A stretch of DNA of 64,000 nucleotides from Liolophura sinensis (Eukaryota > Mollusca > Polyplacophora > Chitonida > Chitonidae), in assembly GCF_032854445.1 (NCBI RefSeq), contig NC_088306.1:12767386-12831385 (forward strand), in the 5' to 3' direction. The notes beneath the pieces were generated by a model, which did no database searches, was not told the DNA's origin, and saw nothing but the letters and a program-made list of their open reading frames with translations. Positions 11,701 through 22,300 of the stretch are shown in pieces. The position numbers and the translations under genes are program-made. The first letter of the stretch is position 1. Every line of letters begins with the position of its first letter.

Positions 11701-13336
11701 TCTGCGACGTCTGATGCGGAGGTCACACGAGATCCCGAAACTGCGAAGCAAAACAGTGAACGGATGCCAGAGGAAGTAGCAACTAAAGCAGAGGGTCTCA
11801 ACGTAAAGGGTGAATGAATATCCTGTGTTTCTCTCGTGTTAATATAATTGAATTTGTTTTCTGCTCATTTGGAACATTTCCCAAAAAAAAAAGAAAAGAA
11901 AAAAAAAGGGAAATAACATTTTCTTCACATGAAAGCAGCAACCACATTCAGATAGTTTTGCAAGTCCTCTTTTTCTAAGGAAATGAATAAATCATGAGTA
12001 ATACTATTGTTCGTAACAGATCTACATGTGTATTCTAAATATAATGATCAGAATGCGAGTCACATTTCTCTTTACCTTTGTCAAACTGATCACCGCATTT
12101 GCTAGGTCAACAGCAGCACATCCCTTAAAGGAGCATGAAACAAAGCAAAAACGTGTAAGTATATTTGCATAGCGGACAGCGAGCTGGGTTGGTAGAGAGA
12201 GGAAGTGGATACTGGAGAATAATGACCCATATTTCATTGTGTTTAATTACTTTTTAATGGGTATTTCCAAAAACAGAAACTGCCGCGTTTATGTTGTCCA
12301 TCTATTATCAGAGGTTATGACGAGGTTATTCATCTAAAATTAATAAATTAGTCTGTTTTTTTCCATTTTAGGTAGCCGACTGTTCGCCCCTCGTGTGGAG
12401 TCCGCAAAGCGATCTGTGTTACCCACTGTACAGGGCAGGTCGTGGCGGTCTCCCCGACGGAGACAGACGACTGAGGAAAGTATGATGTCGCATCCTCCCC
12501 CACCCACGCCGATGGGACTGGCGTCATCGAATCAGAGGGACCCCACGGAGAGCATAAAGTTAGAGGATCTCATCACGAAACGATCTTACAGTGGGCGAGG
12601 GCCACTTTCTGACAAATCGCCCAGCGAACAGAGCAAAGATGACCATAGGCTATCGGCACCGAAGAAAATCAAGCCGATTTTAGTAGACAGATCCGTTAAT
12701 GTTCCATCGGTGTCTGGAGACTCTACACAGCTTGGCGTGAGACCACAAAGTGGGGTAGGACGTGTTACGGGAGTGTCTGCGGAGACGCCACCGAAGGTGA
12801 CACCGGACAAAGAAAACGGAGAAAAAGATAGCGTTAGGCTTGACTTGGAACGGACGGAGGAAACCGCACTCCTCGACCGAGAAGTGCCCACAAACTCTCC
12901 AGAAGGAACGGTACATGTGACGTCACCGTGTAGTGATGGTAACGAATCACAGACAGGAAATGACCTTTTGGTGTCTTGCAATCCAACGAAAATAAATCAT
13001 TCGGAGATGATAATGGAAAACGAAACGCAGAAACTAACAAATGATAACGTGGTTTTCTTCATAACGGAAAAGGGTGAAGCAAAGGCCGACGGGGAGAATT
13101 CGACGGGGTCCGAAAAAGAATTGCAAAATCTTGTTGACGACGATTTGGAACCTTCTGTAGAGGAAGCAGGCATGGTTAGCAACAGGTATAGCGATGGCAG
13201 GTCGCAGAAAACCGTCAGTGCTGAAGACATCACAGTTGATTCAGAGAAGGACACTGCAGAACATGAGGATGACAACGTAACTACGTCACCGATAATACAC
13301 GTCAAGGTAGACATATCGAGAAACGCTTATCAGTAG
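8594..13336 (+). CDS. Unidentified multi-exon protein, 5' end missing
   Basis: Eight exons join in one frame with GT-AG borders: 8594-8799, 9082-9275, 9739-9812, 10100-10145, 10299-10367, 10882-11024, 11573-11809 and 12372-13336 (TAG). They encode about 643 residues plus a leading partial codon, so at least one 5' exon is missing. The N-terminal third is charged (YHEKLREDIDKLFEEED) and includes SPAWVCEASREV. A basic Ser/Arg stretch follows (SRRSARSARNSKTPPPKK). A conserved-looking middle segment contains WAGFGESQHSWL and YGMYMPRNNPMGCF. The last 320 residues are acidic, Ser/Thr-rich and probably disordered. No signal peptide, membrane segment or known domain is visible. I do not recognise the family. 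The exact phase match at seven junctions is the main support that the gene is real. Confidence 0.8.
9082..9275 (+). CDS. Unknown gene, exon 2
   Basis: Acceptor CTTTTTAG, donor CTAC|GTGAGC, ends in phase 2. Encodes the basic Ser/Arg-rich stretch, followed by EGVLYYRPNRTHQYL. Confidence 0.8.
9739..9812 (+). CDS. Unknown gene, exon 3
   Basis: Acceptor CTTCCTCGGAAG, donor AAGC|GTACGT. The first base completes a Thr codon. Encodes QRSNSAPINAYEVRREMMK. Confidence 0.75.
9960..10035 (+). repeat. Purine-rich AGAC-type simple repeat
   Basis: Imperfect ACAGACCGACCGAAAGAC-type tandem, inside an intron of the unknown gene. Confidence 0.7.
10100..10145 (+). CDS. Unknown gene, exon 4 (46 bp)
   Basis: Acceptor ATGTTTCAG, donor CAGGA|GTGAGT. 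A short charged exon (AEERKSKSYLNNKQ) accepted because both junction phases match. Confidence 0.75.
10299..10367 (+). CDS. Unknown gene, exon 5
   Basis: Acceptor TTTTTTGCAG, donor AATAG|GTGAGG. Encodes VLNIWAGFGESQHSWLIGAR. A weaker internal donor (ATAG|GTGCGC) would break the frame into the next exon, so the downstream donor was chosen. Confidence 0.75.
   Translation, partial: RSEHLGWIWREPAFLAHRCALQ
10882..11024 (+). CDS. Unknown gene, exon 6
   Basis: Acceptor TTCATCTTAAG, donor CCTG|GTGAGC, ends in phase 1. Encodes AHYVDAKSFSLYGMYMPRNN, then Cys/Asp/Phe-rich sequence. Confidence 0.8.
11085..11236 (-). mobile_element. SINE family 1, 5'-truncated, young
   Basis: Reverse-orientation tail and core ending at CCCACGTACGG. 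It is flanked by a perfect 13-bp direct repeat CATAAGGTTTAAA (11072-11084 and 11237-11249). It sits in the intron between exons 6 and 7 of the unknown gene, about 60 bp from the donor. Confidence 0.92.
11573..11809 (+). CDS. Unknown gene, exon 7
   Basis: Acceptor CGTGTTTGTAG, donor AAAGG|GTGAAT. Begins DTPRSDDEGEIAPNYAQRV. A perfect internal donor (GTG|GTAAGA near 11643) might be used as an alternative. Confidence 0.8.
12372..13336 (+). CDS. Unknown gene, last coding exon
   Basis: Acceptor TTTTCCATTTTAG. A 313-residue open stretch begins SRLFAPRVESAKR and ends at TAG 13334-13336. It is rich in Glu, Asp, Ser and Thr and looks disordered. Minus-strand frames over it are shadows. Confidence 0.85.
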
Positions 13337-13537
13337 AATGGAATTGTATATGTATGTGTATTTTTGGTCAAATATCATGGGGATGTCCTTCTGATCAAAG
13401 CATTAAGGTTAAAGACTGTTCCCTGGCGAACTGTAGAAATGCCCTTACATTTATGCGACAAGAGACAAGTGTTTTCTACTAAACATTAGACAAATGACAT
13501 AAATTCGGTGAAGACATAAAAACATGCATTATATTGA

Positions 13538-13543
13538 AATAAA
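13538..13543 (+). promoter_or_regulatory. Polyadenylation signal AATAAA (unknown gene)
   Basis: Canonical AATAAA about 200 bp after the stop codon at 13336, followed by T-rich sequence. Confidence 0.55.
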
Positions 13544-15280
13544 TTTCTCGTTCTTTAAATACCATTAACATAGAATCTCATATGTGACCATGGATAAGAT
13601 GTACCCGTATTATAAACATAATCTATTTAAAGGTGTTAAATACGTACAAGGCAAAATGTTTCCATCTCATTAGTGAATATCGTCTATGGCTTTCATGTGT
13701 GAACCAGACGTCATGGCAAAAGATACGCCCAACCATTACTCATACAGTTGAAACAACACGTGACGATTCATTCTGCAATTTTTTTTTTACTAAAGGGAAA
13801 ACTATAAATTTTAACATGTTGACTTTTGTGGCATGGTTAGTTCAAATTGTTTGTGATAATTCTCTGATTATAGCACACATCAAAGACTGGCAGTTTTTAG
13901 CTTCAAGGCTTCCGGTGTATTAAGCTTTTAAAATCGCTATCCAGTGTTGGACTGAAGTCGTAGCTGGCCATGTAAAATGTACCCTAGGGGCATAATATAT
14001 GATTTTGCGATACATCTAAGTGTCTATATAATGTGGCCACTGCTTAGTGCACGGTTTCTTTTGTGACAACATCTGGACGTAAATTTTGTTACACTCTCTC
14101 TTATTGGTTACTATATGTATATATCTTCATGAATGCCGACCTGTTGGATGCAGATGTAACTAAATTTAGTCTGTTGCCACGCTCTCGTCATGTTGTGAAA
14201 ATGCTGAAAAGAAGTTCATACGATTTTAACCTCCTCTTTCTATAGATATACCATGTCCTTTTCGAAACGCCATTAAAAAAACTACCACCATGCCCTTTTC
14301 ACGATGAAGATCGAAAACAGGATTAGATGGTAAGCATACAAAAATAGCTCTATACTCATCATTGAACACCGACATAATCTTGTAAGGTCAGATACCAGTA
14401 CATTTTGTGGCTCGTCTAGTGCGCACTGATATGACAAAGTATTGATGACTACAGGTACTAAAATACACGATTCGGAATTAGAGTGTGCTTGTTATAAAGC
14501 AAACGAATTGCATGACGACTAATAATTTTAATGATCGCAAAACCGAACCAATGTCTCGTGGAGGCTTAATTGTGTACTCTGTGAAAAACTACATCTTATA
14601 ATACCTTTCATATGTGAGATTCCGGTCAGCATTGCGCTTTAGCTCGCGTAATTGAAAGCTGCACACTCCAGCTGGAGAATCCTTCTGACAGAAGCAAACG
14701 GAATACACCACAGACTTAGAATTAATGGAAGTAGCCTAAATATAGTGTTTTGTCCTTTGCAAGAAATGATACATTGTGTTTCAATACATCACCTGCATAA
14801 ATAGATAATCTACATTGTTATCAGTGCTGTATTTTATTGCTCTAATCATCCCAATCTTTTCTTGTACTCGCGTCAGTTTGATGTCCTCAACCGGTACTCT
14901 CTCTAATACTAACGTCCTCTTCTCTCGAACCTAATTTTCTTATTCCCACATTCTCTCCAGTTAAAGTGCTCTCATCGTACATTCGTGATTTGAAATGTGT
15001 GCCTATTTCTGTAATGTAGAGTGTGAGTGCCCTCAGAACTGAATCGCTGAAATCCTTTGCGAATGAGACAGAGGCAAAATGAATTAAGGAGATTCCTTTG
15101 TGCTACAAGATCACGTAGGATGTTAAATAAATGAACAACAATACTACTACTTAATTCAAGGAATTTCTTTTCAGGCAAATAAAGTTTTCTTGTATTGTTG
15201 TTATGCAACGAAAGATGGGTTTCAAGCCAACCTGACAAAATCTACATTTATGGATCACTCAATATTTGTTTTTGTAAATA

Positions 15281-15344
15281 TGTATTTATTTGATTTCTGT
15301 TTTACACCATACTCAAGAATATTTCACTTATACGATGGCGGCCA
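15281..15344 (-). mobile_element. SINE family 1, tail-only copy (64 bp)
   Basis: Only the last 64 bp of the SINE remain, yet a perfect 12-bp target duplication TTTTTGTAAATA (15269-15280, 15345-15356) brackets it. This is an extreme 5' truncation. Confidence 0.88.
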
Positions 15345-15439
15345 TTTTTGTAAATAGGAGATAATTGTTGATGTTAAGTTTTTCATTTATATAAAAAAAG
15401 TGTGTTTTTTCCTCTGTGATTCGAGAACAGTATTTCGCT

Positions 15440-16245
15440 TTATATTCAGTAACGGCATTAGTTTTCATGACAGGGTTCCATTTCCTGTATCGGCCTTAGT
15501 TTTCACGCCAGTACTTCGCTATGTCTTCTGAATTGGCATCATAGTTTTCCTGCCAGTATTTCGCTGCGTCTTCTGTATTGTGATTAGCCTTCGTGCCAGT
15601 ACTTCGCTGCGTCTTCTGTATTGGGATTAGGCTGCCTGCCAGTACTTCGCTACGTCTTCTGTATTGGGATTAGGCTGCCTGACAGTACTTCGCTGCGTCT
15701 TCTGTATTGGGATTAGCCTTCATGCCAGTACTTCGCTGCGTCTTCTGTATTGGGATTAGCCTTCATTCCAGTACTTCGTTGCGTCTTCTGTATTTGTGAT
15801 TAGCCTTCGTGCCAGTTCTTTGCTGCGTCTTCTGTATTGGGATTAGGCTGCCTGCCATTACTTCGCTGCGTCTTCTGTATTGGGATTAGCCTTCATACCA
15901 GTATTTCGCTGCGTCTTCTGTACTGGGATTAGGCTGCCTGGCAGTATTTCGCTGCGTCTTCTGTATTGGGATTAGCCTTCATGCCAGTAGTTCGCTGCGT
16001 CTTCTGTATTGGGATTAGCCTTCATGCCAGTATTTCGCTGCGTCTTCTGTATGGGGATTAGGCTGCCTGCCAGTACTTCGCTGCGTCTTCTGTATTGGGA
16101 TTAGCCTTCATGCCAGTACTTCGCTGTGTCTTCTGTATTGGGATTAGCCTTCATGCCAGTACTTCGCTGTGTCTTCTGTATTGGGATTAGCCTTCATGCC
16201 AGTACTTCGCTGCGTCTTCTGTATTGGGATCAGTTTTCATGCACT
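15440..16245. repeat. 43-bp minisatellite, about 18 copies
   Basis: Unit of 43 bp built on GCCAGTACTTCGCTGCG, TCTTCTGTATTGGGATTAG. Two variants are interspersed: one ends GCCTTCAT, the other GCTGCCT. The left end decays gradually and the right end stops at CAGTTTTCATGCACTCAG. Confidence 0.95.
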
Positions 16246-16350
16246 CAGAACATTAATCTGTTAAATTTACCAGAAAGCCTGTTATTTGAGTGATGCTAGA
16301 ATGTAATCTGTTATTGCAGCAGATTATTCTGTCAAATGTAACACTCATAT

Positions 16351-16614
16351 CCTCCGTGGCTCAGTCGGTTAGCGCGCTAGCGCAGCGTAGTGACCCAGAA
16401 GCCTCTCACCAATGCGGTCGCTGTGAGTTCAAGACCAGCTTATGCTGGCTTCCTCTCCGGCCGTACGTGGGAAGGTCTGCCAGCAACCTGCGGATGGTCG
16501 TGGGTTTCCCCCGGGCTCCGCCCGGTTTCCACCCACCATAATGCTGGCCGCCGTCGTATAAGTGAAATATTCTTGAGTACGGCGTAAAACACCAATCAAA
16601 AAAAAAAAAAAAAA
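16351..16614 (+). mobile_element. SINE family 1, near full-length with poly(A)
   Basis: Starts CCTCCGTGGCTCAGTCGG and ends CACCAATC followed by a run of about 18 A. A 6-bp duplication TCATAT lies on both sides (16345-16350, 16615-16620). It lies between the minisatellite and its decayed remnant. Confidence 0.9.
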
Positions 16615-16754
16615 TCATATTCTAATATTAATTCGAAATAACCATTCTGTTAGACTAACAGAATATTAGGTTGAACATGACACAATATTGTGTTATATAT
16701 AATAACAGAATATGTTCTAGCATCACCCAGGCAACACACTTTTTGTTAAATTTA

Positions 16755-16880
16755 AATGAATAATTTTTGAGTGTGCTGGTACTGCGCTAGGTTTTCAGTA
16801 TTGTTGTTAGTTTTGATGTCAGTGTTAGGCTATGTCTTCTGTATATTGCTATTACAGTGTTCATACCAGTATTAGTTGAC
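16755..16880. repeat. Decayed remnant of the 43-bp minisatellite
   Basis: Contains diverged pieces of the unit (GGCTATGTCTTCTGTAT and TTCATACCAGTATTAG), suggesting the array once extended past the SINE at 16351-16614. Confidence 0.55.
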
Positions 16881-17104
16881 GAGAATAAAGATTGAAAGAG
16901 AAATTCTCAGTTTTTTTTTTTATTATTCCATTCACTGTATTCTGTCCGATTGGCTAAGACCTATGTCTTTCAATCGCTGAAACACACCAGGTGAGGTTTC
17001 AATGCTGGAATTGAACACGGAATTCTGTTCACATGAATTCCCTCGATCTCAAGGTTTTTGGGGCCTTGATGACGCGGGTGACCGTTTCTACAGTCTTTAA
17101 GTCA

Positions 17105-17230
17105 TTCAAGACCTCTGGTCTTTCACCAATATGGTGCGCATATCTGTAGATCACATGTGGGAGAGTTCGTCAGTAACTTGCAAAATGTCGGTGGTTTACC
17201 GCGGGCACCCAGGTTTCCAACGGAAATGCG
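17105..17230 (+). mobile_element. Degenerate SINE family 1 fragment
   Basis: Weak match to the SINE middle: CTTTCACCAATATGGT, then a GTGGGAGAGTTCGTCAG / GTCGGTGGTTTACC block. Confidence 0.45.
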
Positions 17231-17483
17231 AGGGAGTAATGACAAGGGAGGCAGTGTTTCATTGTCGATATATTTATAATGCGGCCTCACTAAAATACAT
17301 TTTAGAGAACACAAGACCACAGAGAATAAAACCAGAGCAATGACGACAGTGTGATAAGAAATAATCACTCTCTAATCCATCCTCTTGTAAACTTTCCTCA
17401 CTTGGACATAATACCTGAAAGATTTGCTTGCTTTTTGCCATGAATGTGCATGTCACATGTACCATTTTGTACCATACCCACAC

Positions 17484-17555
17484 AACGTTACGAGCACGTA
17501 ATAGCCATGGTGCCTACATTGCTGATTGCTATGATGGCTACGTGCTCGTAACGTT
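17484..17555. repeat. Long inverted repeat (hairpin)
   Basis: Perfect 17-bp arms AACGTTACGAGCACGTA (17484-17500) and their reverse complement (17539-17555). Pairing GCCAT/ATGGC continues inward after a 3-base bulge. Confidence 0.85.
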
Positions 17556-17574
17556 AAGAAGGCTTCGTGCAAGC

Positions 17575-17645
17575 GGGTCCTGGTAGCTCCGTGGCCGAGT
17601 GGTTTATCCTCTACGCTCGATTATACAACTGACCAATGAGGTCGT
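17575..17645 (+). mobile_element. SINE head fragment
   Basis: GGTAGCTCCGTGGCCGAGTGG followed by CCAATGAGGTCGTG resembles the tRNA-like head of SINE family 1, strongly diverged. Confidence 0.45.
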
Positions 17646-17780
17646 GCAATTAGAATATAGTTTTCAACATTCGTATATAAACTACAGTTAATCCACTAAG
17701 AGATGTTCTCAGTCGAAAATCGCAGTTCGGTCTCAAAAAAAAAAAACCCTAAAACACCTATCCCTCAAAGGAATAAATGA

Positions 17781-18112
17781 AATAGTGAGTGCTTGGGGTT
17801 TAATATCGTACTTAACAATTTTTCAGTCATATGACCACGAAGAAGTCCTCAGAGAGTATGTAATTTGCCTCCTTGTTGCAGGAAGGGTTTTCAGCGCTCT
17901 TTTATCAAGTCATGAGATCACTTACGGCAAGTAAGGCGCCCCGCCCGAGCCATTATACTGATACGAGTCAATCAGTCGTTGCACTATTTCCCGGCTGAAC
18001 GCCAAGCGAGGAAGTTCCTTTTAAGGTCTTAGATGTGACCCGACCCAGGGTTGACCCTGGATCTACCGCCTCCCGAAGCGAACGCTCTACCAACTGTGGC
18101 ATCGGGGCCATT
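17781..18112 (-). mobile_element. SINE family 2, near full-length
   Basis: Reverse copy: tail GTGCTTGGGGTTTAATATCG...AACAATTTTTCAGTCATATGAC, body with GCCCCGCCCGAGCCATT, and tRNA-like head read on the minus strand as CAGTTGGTAGAGCG. Same family as 40288-40661, 49005-49372 and 54792-55128. Confidence 0.85.
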
Positions 18113-18179
18113 AGCTGTATGAGAGAAGCAGTCATCAATTTTCATTGATTCATGCAGAGAAGTTTATATTTTAGCGCCA

Positions 18180-18325
18180 ACACGTCAGAGGGTCTTTCAG
18201 CAACCTGCGGCTTGTCGTGGGTTTCCCCGGGCTCTGCCCGGTTTCCACCTACCATAATGCTGGTCACCGTCGTATAAATGAAATATTTTTAAGAACGTCG
18301 TAAACCACAAATCATATGAATAAAT
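18180..18325 (+). mobile_element. SINE family 1, 5'-truncated
   Basis: Core and tail only (CAGCAACCTGCGGCTTGTCG ... GTATAAATGAAATATTTTTA), with several mutations. No clear target duplication. Confidence 0.75.
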
Positions 18326-18801
18326 CAAAATTTAGCGCCAACAAGAGCAATTACCATCCTGTTCGTTTAAGCGAGGCCTCGGCCCTTGTGATACAAATCA
18401 TGCAATTCAGTGTGTAGGACTGACAAGATAAAAGATGTGGTACAATGGTTACCGCGTCATAACCATGACTCCATAAAAATATAATATTTGCATATTGTTT
18501 TAGACTCATACGTGGGTTATGCATGTTGAATAAAATATTCTGGGAAGAAGTTGCGAGCATCTACGCGTAAAGTGTTTATTTGTACATACTTTCCGACCTT
18601 GGGCATGCCAGGGCCGTTCTTACAGTGGATACAAATATTAGTAAGTTATTGCAATCATATAAATAATAGTCTACTTGTTAAAAATGATATGCTTACATAA
18701 CGACTTGACAGACGTCATGTCATTATAACACATTCTCACTGGTTCGGTTTCCATCAGTATTATTTATATTTATATAGTATTAGTCCTTGAAGAACGTATT
18801 T

Positions 18802-19025
18802 GACCCAAGAGCCTCGCACCAATGCGGTCGCTGTGAGTTCAAGTCCAGTTCATGCTGGCTTCCTTCCCGTCGTACGTGGGAAGGCCTGCCGCAACCTACG
18901 GATGGTCGTGGGTTTTCGCCAGGCTTTGCCCGGTTTCATCCCACCATAATGCTGGCCGCCGTAGTACACGTGAAATATTCTTGAGTGCGGCGTAAAACAC
19001 CAATCAAATAAAGAAGTCAATCAAT
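18802..19025 (+). mobile_element. SINE family 1, 5'-truncated
   Basis: Runs from GACCCAAGAGCCTCGC to CCAATCAAATAAAG. It is bracketed by a perfect 9-bp target duplication AACGTATTT (18793-18801, 19026-19034). Confidence 0.92.
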
Positions 19026-19319
19026 AACGTATTTATAATCTGAGAATTGCAACGTTATAAGGACTGACAATTCGTCAAAGAAAAAAAAACTGTTGTTGTA
19101 GAAGAGGTTCGTCCTTAGTTTATTCATAAATTTATATGATTTACAAACAACGATGTATATATACTTGAAGCCGTATTTTTACCGGACTTACCAACCTTAC
19201 CACACTCATTCTGAACGGGAAAAAAAAACACCCATAGCTATCCGGTCCTGAATCAAAATTTAAATCGTATCAAGTGTGACAAATCCTAGTCTGGTTTTTT
19301 AACAAACAGAAAATAATCG

Positions 19320-19480
19320 GACCTAAGCTAGCGCACGTGCGGGTGCTTCTCAGGTTACCGCGGCCCACGGGTACGTGACCTCGACAAGACTGTCTCGCAG
19401 ATTAACGAGATAACGAGAGTTAATTGTACGGTAAGCGATTCCCGGAACGTGGCTACCACCTGCATGAACTGCATGTGCAT
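19320..19480. promoter_or_regulatory. GC-richer noncoding patch
   Basis: A GC-rich island in AT-rich sequence, with CACGTG in GCGCACGTGCGGG, CCGCGG, TTAATTG and an E-box-like CACCTG. No reading frame or splice support. Possibly a conserved noncoding element. Confidence 0.3.
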
Positions 19481-19979
19481 GCTTGTTGAATGCGTCTGAT
19501 CGACAAATTTTGATTGAAAAAAAAAATAGCGAAGATAATCAGAACCAGTCTCGTTTCATGCTTCGTGAGATGTTAAAATCTGAATTAAAGTTTTGCAGCT
19601 TTATTGATATTTTGACATGTTAGAGACGTCATCTACTTGGATAAGTAACCCTGACTCAACCACGCGAGATAGAATTATAAATAATTCATTGATTGATCAG
19701 TGCTATATGAACAATGTATAGGTCTACAACCCAAACTTCCGTACGTGTGATCTTTCACTAATAATATAAAGTCTTACTTTAAAAAAGTTTTTACTTTTCA
19801 AAAGTGAAGTCTACTTTTTACTGATAAGTAAGGTCGAACCATGTGGTTTATGGACACTAAGGAAGCTATAGCGTAAACCTTTATACAAATTAAGAGAAAT
19901 ATTTTTTTGGCAAGGTAGTTTTTGTACCTGGCGGCACACAATGTCGTAATGGCATTCAACACTAACCCGCATCTCCTAG

Positions 19980-20275
19980 GCAACAGAGCAGAGCGCGCGC
20001 GGGCAGGTGTGCGGGATGGACCAATAAAACCGGTCCGGTCAGAGGGCGGTCACGTGGTGTAGACGTGCTCGTCTGTTCGGTGTCTTCAGTCCAGGGACAC
20101 GTCTGAGAGATCAAAATTAAAGCCACAGTTCAACACGTGACGCTGCTCCAGCGATCTTGTAATTAAATCTCTAATTAATGCCTGTCGGCGCTGGAAGATA
20201 AACTTGTCTGCCGAAGAACAGTGAAAAAGGCCAACACTGGCTGATGAATATGGCAAATCTACCTCCACCCCATGT
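19980..20275. promoter_or_regulatory. Candidate conserved noncoding element
   Basis: Holds CCAAT (GGACCAATAAAACC), two CACGTG sites (GGTCACGTGGTG, AACACGTGACG) and homeodomain-type TAATTA sites (TGTAATTAAATC, CTAATTAATGC) within 300 bp. It could be a promoter or enhancer for a neighbour. No transcript is visible. Confidence 0.35.
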
Positions 20276-20742
20276 TTAAAGACTTGCTTTATTGTTATAA
20301 CGGTACTTCAAACAGGCTATCAAAGCAAATGGACATCACAATCGCACTGGTATAAAAACACCTTTCTTATAATAACGCGCCTGGTCAAATCCTTGCAGGG
20401 GTTTATAGCGCTACTGCTCATAAAACATTTGAAGAGAAAAATATCTGCAGCGGCAAGAAGGATGGTGTATTTAAAACTGTAATATAACCAAAGCCATTGA
20501 TTCAGCATAAAAGTGCCGAAAAGCTTTAATGCACATGTATGTCCTAGAGAAAGTGAACTGTTTCAGGTTTACCTAAAATAAAACACAGCCAGTCCAAATG
20601 TCAATATGAAATATAGTTCCTAATGACTATAAACACAGCAGGCCTACCAAAATTACACGACAATATTAATAGGTTAGTGTTGTTTTTGCATACAGCATAC
20701 ACCAGTCATATCTCCGAAAAAAAATATCATCGCAACTGTGAA

Positions 20743-20770
20743 GGGGGTGGGGGTGGGGGGTGGAGGGGGG
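20743..20770 (+). other. Candidate G-quadruplex
   Basis: Four or more runs of five to six G separated by single T or A bases, matching the G3+N1-7 pattern. Other poly(G)/poly(C) tracts lie at 21822-21833, 35507-35520, 36431-36441 and 61980-61991. Confidence 0.6.
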
Positions 20771-21756
20771 AATCACTAAATAAATATATACTTTTGTTTT
20801 TGTCATAGATACACCTAGTTACATAACATTTTCTATGGTAACTATATATTACTTCATTGTATGCGTCCATTGAGCAAAGGGCGATGTTTGACATGTAAAA
20901 CTTTCGCAGGCTAAGTTTGTTGTATATATACAATAAATGGGGGGGGGCATGTGTCCTTATCTGTATACCTTGTCGCCACTTTAAGCTAGAAATACAAGTA
21001 CCAGTGCCTAGAATAAAAAGTAGGCTACTCGAATGGAAAACAACGCAAATGCATCAATATCATTTTGATTGACAAGGATCATTATTATTATCCATATGCC
21101 CTCTGGGTGACTTCGCAGGTTGTCTGAATTATTAAACTTCATATACAGAATTTTTCAATTTTTTGACAGCACCAACTATTAAGGAATTGGTGTCACGGTA
21201 GAAAAAAGCTAGAGGACTTTTTTTTTCTCGAAATTTCAACTTTACCATGTCAAAGTTTCGACTTCCTTTGGTAGAAGTGTCGTCCCTTTTTTGGGAGAAA
21301 TCTCGACAGCCTTGTACACACTTCATGTGCATCGATATATATTTCTGCTAATATCTTGTCTCAGAAAGTTATAGACCTACATGTATCACGTCACGGAAAA
21401 GTCGAAATTTTTGACTGAAGTCTCGACAGTCGAAATATTGACTTTCTTATCTGGAAATATCTTACTCTCAGAACTGCCCCCCACCTCTCTGTCACCCAAA
21501 TAATTTGTAATTGTGACACGATGAGGCTTCCATATAAGACCCTATCTGTGTTAACTACATGCACACGATTGCGAAATTTTTAGCTTATATCTAAAAATCT
21601 GGTGATACTTGGCGACGTCCTGTGGTGTAGCTTCCTTCAACTCATCAACATTCCGTCATCTTGTATAAGTGAATTCAAAAGTTTTAAATAAAGAAATAAA
21701 AAATTAAACAGAGAAATATTGTATACTCTCTCCGCTCTTTGCGCGGCAGACAGTAT

Positions 21757-21808
21757 AAAGTATATACCGAAGGCTAATACAGCCTTCTTTATGAAGAGTA
21801 TATACTTT
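21757..21808. repeat. Hairpin with two paired blocks
   Basis: AAAGTATATAC (21757-21767) pairs with GTATATACTTT (21798-21808), and inside it GAAGGCT pairs with AGCCTTC around an AATAC loop. Confidence 0.75.
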
Positions 21809-22167
21809 GTGTGTGTGTGAGGGGGGGGGGGGGAGTGGTCCTATACGTCACCAAAACGTCACTCATATTCCTATTATTTTTACATTTCTGGTATGAATGT
21901 GTGCAGTTATGTCCGTTATTAGTGAATAAAATAAAAATCTAGAAAAAAAATAACATCAGCTGAGCATGTTTGTTATCTTCCTGTCAACACAGTCAAACCA
22001 GACCGTCATGAAATAGGTAACGTATGATCATTAATGCGACGTTATATATATATTCATGTATCCCAAGTAAACAAAATTGCTAGCTCGCCAAAGTACAGGT
22101 GTAGCTAATGCCTATGGAATTAATGTTAATGTAAAATGTTACGGCTGGTTATCATAAAACGTACTGC

Positions 22168-22300
22168 CGTACGTGGAAAGGTCTGACAGCAATCTGTGGA
22201 TGGTCGTGGGTTTCCCCTCACCGTAATGTTGGCCGCCGTCGTATAAGTGAAATATTCTTGAGTACGGCATAAAACACCAATCAAATAAATAAATACCTAA
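22168..22300 (+). mobile_element. SINE family 1, 5'-truncated, young
   Basis: Begins CGTACGTGGAAAGGTC and ends in (AAATAAAT)n. A perfect 14-bp target duplication ATAAAACGTACTGC (22154-22167, 22301-22314) flanks it. Confidence 0.93.

Noticed and set aside
12586-13314. Minus-strand frames opposite the last exon of the unknown gene
   Set aside because: Shadows of the plus-strand coding exon, which is phase-linked to seven others.
13633-13923. Plus-strand 96-codon frame just after the unknown gene
   Set aside because: AT-rich chance frame beyond the poly(A) signal.
15440-16245. CRISPR-like regular repeats
   Set aside because: Continuous tandem units without unique spacers in a eukaryotic setting; a minisatellite.
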